The position numbers and the translations under genes are program-made. From NCBI RefSeq assembly GCF_039655865.1, contig NZ_JBBYXL010000003.1, forward strand, positions 62,001 to 126,000: 64,000 nucleotides of DNA, written 5' to 3'. Below are positions 56,595 through 64,000 of the stretch, piece by piece (position 1 is the first letter of the stretch; the number at the start of each line of letters is the position of its first letter). This DNA is from Prosthecobacter sp. SYSU 5D2. GTDB taxonomy: Bacteria; Verrucomicrobiota; Verrucomicrobiia; Verrucomicrobiales; Verrucomicrobiaceae. The notes beneath the pieces are model-generated. The model was not told the DNA's origin and made no database searches. It saw only the letters and a list, made by a program, of their open reading frames with translations.

Positions 56595-58319
56595 TCAAGG
56601 AATGCTCAAGTCCACAAAGGTGATTTCCAGTGGGGGGCCATCTCTAAAGCTGAGGTGAATGTGGTTGGGGCCATCCCGCAGGAACTCCTTGGGCACCGTC
56701 CAGGCTCGGAGAGTCTCTGCGCTTCCGAGACCGTCGGTATAGGGTTTTGGAAAGGGTTCAGAAATATCGTTGGTGGTTGCTAATTCCTGATCGTTAAACC
56801 GAACCACAAGCTGTCGCTTCTCCACGGACTGGAGGGACTGAATCCGCAAACGGCCATCCGTTTTCCAGCCACCGGATGGAGGCGCTGTATCCATCAGAAA
56901 CTGACGCTCCTTGCCAGCGGAGACGACCCGGCTTTTCCCAAATTGGGAGGGTCCGGAGGGTGGGTTGGAGGCATTGGAAAGAAAATAATGTTGCGGCTGC
57001 TGCGCCAGCCATTCCCGATCTTTCAGACGCGCCAGCACCTCGAAGGGCGGCTCGTTTTTTTGTTCTGCCAGACTCCGGTAGTACACGAAATTGAAGAGGC
57101 TTACTCCGGCACCGCCCCGCGCATAAACCAAGTGTGCCGTCGTGCTGAACTGCTCGCGCGTCATCTTCCGATAAACATCACTGTTTGACCCTTGAGTCAT
57201 GGTCGTGGTTTTGGGAGAACGCGAGCTGGTAAAACTCATTTCCAGATAGACCGGCGTGCCGGGGATCATCTCGCAGATGCGCGGCAGTTCCGTTTGCTGC
57301 TCAGTCGTGTAGTGGCAGCTCAGGTTCACCATGTCCACGCCTGCTGCCACGCATCGGGGCAGATCCACACCCAAAGGCGAATGGCCTGACAGACGCAGGG
57401 GGACACGCACACATAGCCATCTCCGCTGCCCGGGTTTGCTGTTACGGTCAAGTGCTTCACGGACTTGCTTGATGAATCCGGCCATGATCGCCATGCGCTG
57501 CCCTTCGTTCGTTTCTTCAAGCCGGAAAAAGTCCGACCACCGCATAAAGTCCAGTTCCAGCCCGGCGAAGTCGTAATTCTCGCACAGCTCGCGGATCAGG
57601 CTCAGCTTGTAGGCAGGCACCTCCGGGATGGCCCAGTTCCATATGCGACCTGTCCGCAGCGGGCTTCGCAAACGCATGGAGCTGACATACTTCACCTTCT
57701 CAGCGTCAGGGAGCCGGGTGTAGTCTTCTGGGTCAGGTCGCAGTTGATACTCGGGATGCTCCAGAAGTGGCCGGCTCAGCCAGGCGGCGAGTTCATGATC
57801 GAACTTTGGCTTCGGTTCATTCTGGCCCATTCCGCTAACCATCTTTTGCACAAGATCAAGCATCTCAATGCCGTGATAGTCGTTCAGCCGAAAGGAGATG
57901 AAGGGTGCGACCTTTCGTTCATGGCAGCGCTTGATAAACGTGTCCACCAAGTCGCCGCCGTTAAGCATGACCTGACCGATGGAGCCCGCAGGCAGCCCGG
58001 TTTTCTCCTGGAACCACCGGTAATGATCGTCCGCCGGATAGATGGCACTCTTCCACCAGGGCACCCAGCCATTCCCTGCTTGGAGAAGGTGAACATCCAC
58101 TTCCGATGCCTCGTCCACGCTCACTTCCAGCCGTTCCAGGGTGAATGGATCTTTGCGGACATATCCTGGACTTGGCGAGGTCAGGACGTTGGTCGTGTCA
58201 TTGCTGTAAAGGACTCGGAATGCAGGCTTTGGATGCTCCGCTTTCTGTGCTGCCAACAATTGACGACTGGCGACCAGCACACTCGCAGCGGTCGTTTGTA
58301 CAAATTGTCGGCGGTTCAT
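56595..58319 (-). CDS. Twin-arginine-exported barrel-like protein
   Basis: 574 residues. MNRRQFVQTTAASVLVASRQ is a Tat signal with RR at 3-4, so it is exported folded. Its middle (KVAPFISFRLNDYHG, LELDFMRWSDFF, VAAGVDMVNLSCHY) has the strands of a (beta/alpha)8 barrel, of the glycosidase type found in Verrucomicrobia and Planctomycetes. LELDF supplies a possible catalytic Glu/Asp. The C-terminal ~120 residues are beta-rich, like a carbohydrate-binding part. Exact family not named. Confidence 0.7.
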   Translation of the reverse strand: MNRRQFVQTTAASVLVASRQLLAAQKAEHPKPAFRVLYSNDTTNVLTSPSPGYVRKDPFTLERLEVSVDEASEVDVHLLQAGNGWVPWWKSAIYPADDHYRWFQEKTGLPAGSIGQVMLNGGDLVDTFIKRCHERKVAPFISFRLNDYHGIEMLDLVQKMVSGMGQNEPKPKFDHELAAWLSRPLLEHPEYQLRPDPEDYTRLPDAEKVKYVSSMRLRSPLRTGRIWNWAIPEVPAYKLSLIRELCENYDFAGLELDFMRWSDFFRLEETNEGQRMAIMAGFIKQVREALDRNSKPGQRRWLCVRVPLRLSGHSPLGVDLPRCVAAGVDMVNLSCHYTTEQQTELPRICEMIPGTPVYLEMSFTSSRSPKTTTMTQGSNSDVYRKMTREQFSTTAHLVYARGGAGVSLFNFVYYRSLAEQKNEPPFEVLARLKDREWLAQQPQHYFLSNASNPPSGPSQFGKSRVVSAGKERQFLMDTAPPSGGWKTDGRLRIQSLQSVEKRQLVVRFNDQELATTNDISEPFPKPYTDGLGSAETLRAWTVPKEFLRDGPNHIHLSFRDGPPLEITFVDLSIP

Positions 58320-58379
58320 TGAGTAAGGAATTGAAACTCGAGTGAATCCTTCGTCTGGCTCACAGTGCGTCAGCCAGCA

Positions 58380-61300
58380 TTAAGGAAGCTGCCAGAAGCG
58401 GAGCAGAAAATCACCGCGTTTGTCTTTCGTTGCCGGAGACTCCTTGGCGGAAGCCGAGTGGACCTGACGTGCAAGCTGCATCGGATCCAGCGTGCCTTTT
58501 TGCAGTTTCTCCATTCCATCCTGCCAGACGGTTTTTTCACTCTCGCTCAGCGGTTCATCAAGCCGGGCATTGTAATCGCTGAAGAAACCCTTGCTGCCGA
58601 AGTATTGAGCGGCAGGCACGCGCGGGTCATCCGAGGTCACGTCCACATCATTGAAGAAGCTGATCATCACGCGGTTTTTGACCAGGGTGCGGATGAGCAA
58701 ATCGGCATCCAGTTTGGCTGGCGTGGTCTTATTCTTAATGGCCAGGGCAGCGGCAAATCCGGCAGACTCCCCCATCTGCATCCATACCGGTTCCAAGCGA
58801 ATGGCACCCCAGCCGACATGCGAAGCGGAAATGGCAACACTAACCAAAAGATTGTCCACTTCATTGGCCAGCAGGCTGCGGTACGGCACCTGGGCAGGGC
58901 GGGTTTCTTCGCCCAAGAAAAAGATACCGTCTTCATGGCTGCCGGGCACCTTGCGCTTCAGGCAGGCCACGGAATCCACCGGCCAGTCAGTGATAGCGAT
59001 GCTGTCGGCATGAACTGGCGTGCGGGCGATGCCTTCGGCAATGACGTTGTCCTGCTCTTTGAAAACATATCGTCCAACCAGCCGCCGCGCCTCGCGCACA
59101 TAGATCTCATAAGGGGCGTGATTGTTGTCGGGAAATTCATCCGCTGCAAGGCCGTAACCGGCAAACTGCTTGCGCTCGCGATCTGATGCTTCCGGATCAT
59201 TCTGCATCCACCACAGGCGCATGAGCATGCCATCGAGATAGCGCTTTGAAATTGCCTCGCGTGTGGGCCAGTCACCACCTGGATAGTCATTCTGCGGACC
59301 GATGAGACGCCCGCCGTTCCAGGCTACCTTATTGTTAGGCAGATTCGGCACGAACCCGCCACCACCGGCTGCTTTGGCGATGGCGACATCGTAGTTGGCA
59401 GGCTTTTCCACCATGATCCTGTTGGTCGGTTCACGTGTGAGTACGAGGCGGTAGTTGTAGGCCATCACGGATCCGTCGGCTTCTCCGCTATGCGGGCCTT
59501 CCAAGATTTCGCCGGTGGCATGGCTGTTGTAGCGGATGTTCAGCCGTCCTTCGTCGGCGTCTTTCGGGAAGCCGCGCTGGCCGGGGGCCTTCTTGCGCTC
59601 GGTAGCATAGATGACGCCAGCGTGCGGCTCATTGTACTGACTGCGTGCCTCACGCCCGATCTGTGACTTTACACCCGCTGCGGCGATGAGGTCCCCTTCA
59701 TACATGCCATCAGCAAAGATCTTCGCGGTTACCTTCACACTCCCTTTCCCATGCATGGGCTTTAGCGTCACGCTTTTCAGCATTGCGCCGTCCCGTTCCG
59801 CCTTGCTGACAATGTGGCCCAGCAAAACCGTCAGCGTCTTTTCCTTTTCCACCATCTCGTTAAACAGCATCTCCGCGATGCGGGGTTCCACCTTGGGGCG
59901 GTCAATGTGCGCACGGCTGTTGGCATCCGGCATAGAAGCAAGATGCTGGGGGGAGTTCTCTCCATATGCTTTTTTGTAATAGTCCGCTGCCCCCCGAAGC
60001 ATTTCTGCATACAAGGGTGAGCGCAACCCGTCATAAGGAGCCTCCCAGCCACCAGCCCCGCTGGTAATGAAGCCGCCCAAATGCTGCGTATGGTTGACCA
60101 GCAGGACGCTCAACCCTTCGCGTGCTCCCCGCACTGCCGTGGCGATGCCGCCTGGTGTTCCACCGATGACGACCAGGTCATAGTTCTTTTCATCCACGTC
60201 CACGGTTTTGGCGGCGGACTTCAGCTTCATCGGTGCGGGGATGATCACCTTTGGGGCAGGCATCGCGGCCTTGATGGGAAAGCCAGCATCCGCCCGTGTA
60301 TTGCGCTCCACTTTGGCATCCGCCTCAGGCACAATCTGAAGCCCGTCCACCACCACAAAACCCTTTTTGGCCCTGGCCAGGATCTTCACCGATCCGCTTT
60401 TGCCCTTGGCAAATTCAAAGACGCCCAGTGATCTCGGGATACTTTCCTCCAGGCACTCTTCGCGCTGGTTCAGCGTCACTTTTTTCTCACCTTCTGCGCT
60501 GCGGATGACGATCTCGGCCGCATCACAGCGATTGTCTGAGGCGACGTAAAGAAGCCTGAGCTCATAGCGACCGGCCACCGGGATATCGGGAGTGAAAGTG
60601 GCCGTGCCATCGGCATTGATGGCGTGGTAACCACGGCCTACCAAATAACCCAGCTGGCTGCCACCTTCCCGCCACTGGCCTGTATAGCGGGCGGCATCAT
60701 CATCCATGAGGATTCCGGCCACCTTGGCGTCATTGGCCGATGTGTTTACCTCCTTCTTTTCCATCCCATCCGTTTCCTTCAGTCTGAAACGTGTGCTGAC
60801 CACCGAGTGCTTGTCAGGACCAGGACGATATTTGACATAGGTCGTCGCCACGAAGGTCCCGTCCGGCAGCAATTCCAGGCCTGGATAACCACAGTCGCTG
60901 CGGGCATTGCTGTGCAAAAGCTTGATCTTGTATTCACCATCCTTGCCGCTCTGGATGTCCTCATACTTTCCCACCCAGGCCACAAAATGATTCCGCGTGG
61001 GGCTGTTGGCACCCATGTCGCGAAAGGTCACCACCAGACGGCCATCCGGTGCGTATTGGGCCTTGTGCCTGTCGCCATGCAGCCCAGGTGGCAGATCTTT
61101 CACCGTCGTCCAGGTGCGGCCTTCATCGTTACTGATGATGTAGTGGCTGGCATGGCTGCGGATGTTTTCACGGATGAGGCAGAGAAGCTGTTTGCCATCG
61201 GGCGAGCGCACCACTTCAGGCTCGCACGGCTTCAGGTCGCCCAGATCCACCAGCACTTTCCACGGACTCCAGGTCAGGCCTCCATCCAGGGATTCACTCT

Positions 61301-61898
61301 GCGTGATGATGTTTGACTTCGGGTCCTTGGTTTCGCCTGGACGACGGATGTTGGAAAGACCGATCAGGCGCTTGCCGCCATCCACTGGCATGATGGTGCA
61401 AAAAGGCATCACGCATTCCAGGTCCAGGCTCTTCATGGGGGACCAGGTTTTGCCGTCATCCATGGAATAGGACATCTGCATCGTCCCGTTGTCCGGCTGG
61501 CGCGTCCCGCCAGGCCCCTGCCCAGCATAGACAAACAGGCGCGAGACACCTTGTGGATCTGTCAGCCGGTAGAGTGCCGGACAGTTGCGCGTCGTCGCCC
61601 AGTTTTCCGGCACCGGCAGGAGTTCGCTCCAGGTCAGGCCGCCGTCATCGCTGCGCTTCATCGGTCCGCAACCACCGCCGTGACCATAGGTCCAAACACA
61701 ATACATGGTCTTGCCATCTGGCAGCAGAACCGTCGTCGGGTGCCCCTGATAGATTTCAGGTGTGCCCTGGGCAACGATCACCTGCCGGGAGGTATCGCCA
61801 GACAGATCCAGCACAGGAGGATGATCTTCAGCCTGAATGGGGGAAGCCAGAAACAAGGGGACCAGGACACAGGCCAGGAATTTACAAAGGAGGGACAT
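58380..61898 (-). CDS. Fusion of sialidase, CBM-like and FAD-dependent oxidoreductase domains
   Basis: 1172 residues from ATG 61898 (signal peptide MSLLCKFLACVLVPLFLASP). Residues ~25-380 form a BNR propeller with Asp-boxes (SDDGGLTW, SMDDGKTW, SLDGGLTW, SNDEGRTW). Residues ~395-540 look like a golvesin/Xly-type CBM (DDDAARYTGQW, ATFTPDIPVAGRYELR). From ~580 on there is an FAD-dependent oxidoreductase with dinucleotide motif VVIGGTPGGIATA followed by LGGFITSGAGG, related to the 62037 protein. It might oxidise a sugar set free or bound by the other domains. The full length is continuous with no frameshift. Confidence 0.85.
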   Translation of the reverse strand: MSLLCKFLACVLVPLFLASPIQAEDHPPVLDLSGDTSRQVIVAQGTPEIYQGHPTTVLLPDGKTMYCVWTYGHGGGCGPMKRSDDGGLTWSELLPVPENWATTRNCPALYRLTDPQGVSRLFVYAGQGPGGTRQPDNGTMQMSYSMDDGKTWSPMKSLDLECVMPFCTIMPVDGGKRLIGLSNIRRPGETKDPKSNIITQSESLDGGLTWSPWKVLVDLGDLKPCEPEVVRSPDGKQLLCLIRENIRSHASHYIISNDEGRTWTTVKDLPPGLHGDRHKAQYAPDGRLVVTFRDMGANSPTRNHFVAWVGKYEDIQSGKDGEYKIKLLHSNARSDCGYPGLELLPDGTFVATTYVKYRPGPDKHSVVSTRFRLKETDGMEKKEVNTSANDAKVAGILMDDDAARYTGQWREGGSQLGYLVGRGYHAINADGTATFTPDIPVAGRYELRLLYVASDNRCDAAEIVIRSAEGEKKVTLNQREECLEESIPRSLGVFEFAKGKSGSVKILARAKKGFVVVDGLQIVPEADAKVERNTRADAGFPIKAAMPAPKVIIPAPMKLKSAAKTVDVDEKNYDLVVIGGTPGGIATAVRGAREGLSVLLVNHTQHLGGFITSGAGGWEAPYDGLRSPLYAEMLRGAADYYKKAYGENSPQHLASMPDANSRAHIDRPKVEPRIAEMLFNEMVEKEKTLTVLLGHIVSKAERDGAMLKSVTLKPMHGKGSVKVTAKIFADGMYEGDLIAAAGVKSQIGREARSQYNEPHAGVIYATERKKAPGQRGFPKDADEGRLNIRYNSHATGEILEGPHSGEADGSVMAYNYRLVLTREPTNRIMVEKPANYDVAIAKAAGGGGFVPNLPNNKVAWNGGRLIGPQNDYPGGDWPTREAISKRYLDGMLMRLWWMQNDPEASDRERKQFAGYGLAADEFPDNNHAPYEIYVREARRLVGRYVFKEQDNVIAEGIARTPVHADSIAITDWPVDSVACLKRKVPGSHEDGIFFLGEETRPAQVPYRSLLANEVDNLLVSVAISASHVGWGAIRLEPVWMQMGESAGFAAALAIKNKTTPAKLDADLLIRTLVKNRVMISFFNDVDVTSDDPRVPAAQYFGSKGFFSDYNARLDEPLSESEKTVWQDGMEKLQKGTLDPMQLARQVHSASAKESPATKDKRGDFLLRFWQLP

Positions 61899-62036
61899 CA
61901 CAATAAGACGTAATTTGGTTAAATTTGCTATCTGGTAAACTAATAACACCAGTTTGAAGCTATCACTAGCTCTGCCTTAGAGGGCATACCAGGTCAGCAG
62001 GATTTCCTTGTTAAAAATGGAGGAATCAATGGCAGC

Positions 62037-63746
62037 TCACAGCTTCTGCTTCTCACCGCCCAGCACCTGGCCGTCTTTCAGCAGACGGGCGCGCAGCTTT
62101 TCATAGTCCACCTTTTGCACCGGCACCTGGTCATCAATTGCCATGACGGCGGCGGTCGCAGCACTCTGGCTGGTGACCATGAAAACAGGCTCCATGCGGA
62201 TGCTTGCAAAGGCGACGTGGCTGCAACTCAGAGCAAAGGTGACGAACAAGTTTTCACACTCGCTCTGACGGGGCACAATGGCGTCGTAGCCGATAGCATA
62301 AGGCGGCGCGCCATCGCGACCGGAGGCGATCTTTCCCTCGCGGGTGACGACGCCATCCTTCACAATACGCCGGATCTCATGCACGTCGGTGCCGTAGCTG
62401 CCCAGCCCCACGGACTTGGGCGCGACCTGACGGCCAAAGGTGTGGTGCTGGGTAAGAACCAGGTCGCTGATCATGCGCCGGGCTTGGCGAACATAGATCT
62501 GATGAGGCCAGCCGCCATTGTCGGTGAATTCATCCTTGGGCAGACCGAAGCGCTTCATGTCCTTGCGCACTTTCTCAGGCACGCGTGCATCCGTGGCCAG
62601 GAAATACAGCAGGCCGCGATGGTAGTTCTCATGCTCTTTGGCGATCTCGTCGCGCCGGGCATACGTGGCCTCAGGCCATTCGTGACTTGCCCCTGGCATG
62701 TTGCCGCCAAAGGTGGCCGTATTAAAATCCCACTTCTGGTTAGGCAAAGCGTCGTGTTTGGAAAACCAGCGCAGGTCCATGTCATCGCCATTGGCCAGGC
62801 AGGCTTCAATGAACCGGGCCACAATCTCATAACGTTTCGGATCATAGTCCGGCGGCGGGGCAATGGCGATGCTGTTGGCCGGATCCACACTCAGGCAAAG
62901 GCGGAAACAATAGGCCTGTACACCTGGTGCAGGTTCTCCAGGCGTCCCCGGTTCGCCTTCCTGGATCAACGGCAGCAAGCCGCTCTTGGGATCTCCTTTC
63001 ACTACATAAGGATCCAACGGAAAATCACGGTCCCACACGCCCTGTCCACCGGCCACACGCCCCGTCTCCCCAGGCACCAGGTGGCCAGTGCGAGGTTTGT
63101 ATTTCTCGTCGTAATAAATGCCGTTGTAGGTCTCGCCATATTTGGCATTGCCCTCACGCATCAGCGTGTAGCTCACCCCCGCTTTCGCCATCAGGTCACC
63201 TTCATAAGTGGTGTCCAGGAACATCTTCGCCCGGAAAATGGTTCCGTCTTCGGTCACGAACTCTGTGATGCGAGCGCCTTCCTTGGTCACCTTGGCCAGC
63301 CTTGCTTTGAAGTAAACTTTCACCCCGGCTTCCTTGGCCATATGCGTATAAACTTCCTCCGCCTTGTGCGGCTCGATGGCATAGGCACCGCCTGTGGCCG
63401 GGCCGCCGCCGACAGGTATAAAGACCTTGTCCCAGGCGAGTTCGACGCCCACGGTCGCAGCCAGCTTGGTGAAGTATTCGCGGGAGATGCCGCCCACGCT
63501 GCGAGGATCACCAATGTCCACCGCGCTAAGACCGCCGGAGGTCATGCCGCCCAGATGCCTGCCCGGTTCGGCAATGACCACGCTTTTCCCCATACGGGCC
63601 ACTTGCACCGCCGCCGCCACACCGCCGCTGGTGCCGCCATAAACGCAGACATCGGCTTCAATGACTTCTGCCGAAAAGGCCGGTTGGAAAGTGAGGGCAA
63701 GGCCAAAGGCTGCCGTACCAATAGATCGCAAAAGGAAGGTGTACAT
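62037..63746 (-). CDS. Exported FAD-dependent oxidoreductase
   Basis: 569 residues with signal peptide (MYTFLLRSIGTAAFGLALT). VCVYGGTSGGVAAA near 33-46 is the FAD-binding glycine-rich loop, followed by GRHLGGMTSGGLSAVD. Family members (FAD_oxidored) are frequent beside sulfatases and glycosidases in Planctomycetes-Verrucomicrobia; reaction unknown. C-terminal region holds a SCSHVAFASIRMEPVFM stretch shared with the FAD part of the upstream fusion. Confidence 0.85.
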   Translation of the reverse strand: MYTFLLRSIGTAAFGLALTFQPAFSAEVIEADVCVYGGTSGGVAAAVQVARMGKSVVIAEPGRHLGGMTSGGLSAVDIGDPRSVGGISREYFTKLAATVGVELAWDKVFIPVGGGPATGGAYAIEPHKAEEVYTHMAKEAGVKVYFKARLAKVTKEGARITEFVTEDGTIFRAKMFLDTTYEGDLMAKAGVSYTLMREGNAKYGETYNGIYYDEKYKPRTGHLVPGETGRVAGGQGVWDRDFPLDPYVVKGDPKSGLLPLIQEGEPGTPGEPAPGVQAYCFRLCLSVDPANSIAIAPPPDYDPKRYEIVARFIEACLANGDDMDLRWFSKHDALPNQKWDFNTATFGGNMPGASHEWPEATYARRDEIAKEHENYHRGLLYFLATDARVPEKVRKDMKRFGLPKDEFTDNGGWPHQIYVRQARRMISDLVLTQHHTFGRQVAPKSVGLGSYGTDVHEIRRIVKDGVVTREGKIASGRDGAPPYAIGYDAIVPRQSECENLFVTFALSCSHVAFASIRMEPVFMVTSQSAATAAVMAIDDQVPVQKVDYEKLRARLLKDGQVLGGEKQKL

Positions 63747-63818
63747 GGTGGAAATAAGAAGACGAAGCTCCCACTCACCAACTTGCTGGTCAGGTTATCC
63801 TACCAGTTCCTCGTTAGC

Positions 63819-64000
63819 CTATTCTTTTCTTAGCACACCATCGCTGAGGATCTTGGCGCGCAGACCGCCGTCTCCTTTCATGGCCTCTTCAGCGCCCTCG
63901 GCAAAGGCCTGGTTCATCCAGTAGCAAGGCGCGCTTTCCTGGGTGCCTAAAAACCGCACGCCCTGGATCTCAAACTCCTGCCCGATGAGCGCATTCAGAT
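63819..64000 (-). CDS. MOSC-domain protein, C-terminal fragment at window edge
   Basis: The frame is open from the right edge to a TAG at 63821-63819, giving 60 residues, LNALIGQEFEIQ to GVLRKE. The motif PCYWMNQAFAEGAEEAMKGDGGLRAKIL is characteristic of small MOSC-domain proteins, linked to molybdenum-cofactor sulfur chemistry, with the conserved Cys in PCYW. The N-terminal part lies right of the window. It ends 72 bp before the FAD oxidoreductase start. Confidence 0.75.
   Translation of the reverse strand, partial: LNALIGQEFEIQGVRFLGTQESAPCYWMNQAFAEGAEEAMKGDGGLRAKILSDGVLRKE

Noticed and set aside
1..64000. CRISPR array, insertion sequence, tRNA or rRNA genes
   Set aside because: No spaced direct repeats of CRISPR type, no transposase motif, and no tRNA cloverleaf apart from the tmRNA ends were seen.

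Overview
The window looks like a chromosome segment of a Verrucomicrobiota bacterium of the Prosthecobacter/Verrucomicrobium type. The tmRNA tag reads ANSSELALAA, start sites often lack a strong Shine-Dalgarno, and the right third is a secreted sulfatase/sialidase/FAD-oxidoreductase gene set typical of Planctomycetes-Verrucomicrobia. The organism name is inferred from gene content only.

About 1-42,450 is an apparently intact temperate podovirus-type prophage. At the left edge is the 3' end of a tyrosine recombinase, followed by probable cargo genes (a Fic AMP-transferase, a lipoprotein, and two small genes that start inside identical 30-bp repeats). Then come almost 37 kb of leftward genes. 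From right to left (transcription order) these are: an early operon with an RHH regulator and small proteins; recombination genes (ERF annealase, PD-(D/E)XK exonuclease, PP-loop protein, RusA resolvase); a SNF2-like helicase; a replication protein whose gene holds a 10-bp repeat array; a DnaC-like loader; terminase small and large subunits; T7-type portal; scaffold; fibre, glycosyltransferase and methyltransferase genes; a lysis cassette with an amidase; major capsid; tail tubular A and B; internal virion proteins; and a 2604-residue giant protein with an embedded phosphoribosyltransferase-like domain. Intrinsic terminators divide the late region into blocks. Between 39.8 and 40.3 kb two divergent small RHH genes face each other across three near-palindromic operators that overlap their likely -10 boxes, which looks like the phage switch. 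Rightward genes after it include a TPR-like protein and an SRAP protein.

The prophage appears to abut the 3' end of ssrA (tmRNA, 42,618-42,970, minus strand), a common phage integration site. The left attachment site must lie outside the window. Next are host genes: an L,D-transpeptidase, a MoxR ATPase without its usual DUF58 partner, and a small island with a SAM methyltransferase and a secreted protein. The methyltransferase gene is bracketed by two imperfect inverted repeats that resemble integron attC sites. hisB and hisH follow.

From 47.8 kb to the right edge is a leftward, tightly packed set of exported enzymes: sialidase, two sulfatases, two related beta-propeller hydrolase-like proteins, a parallel beta-helix protein, a twin-arginine-exported barrel-like protein, a sialidase/CBM-like/FAD-oxidoreductase fusion, a second FAD oxidoreductase and the C-terminus of a MOSC-domain protein. 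Sulfatase, propeller, sialidase and FAD-oxidoreductase types all occur twice. The set probably attacks a sulfated, complex glycan.
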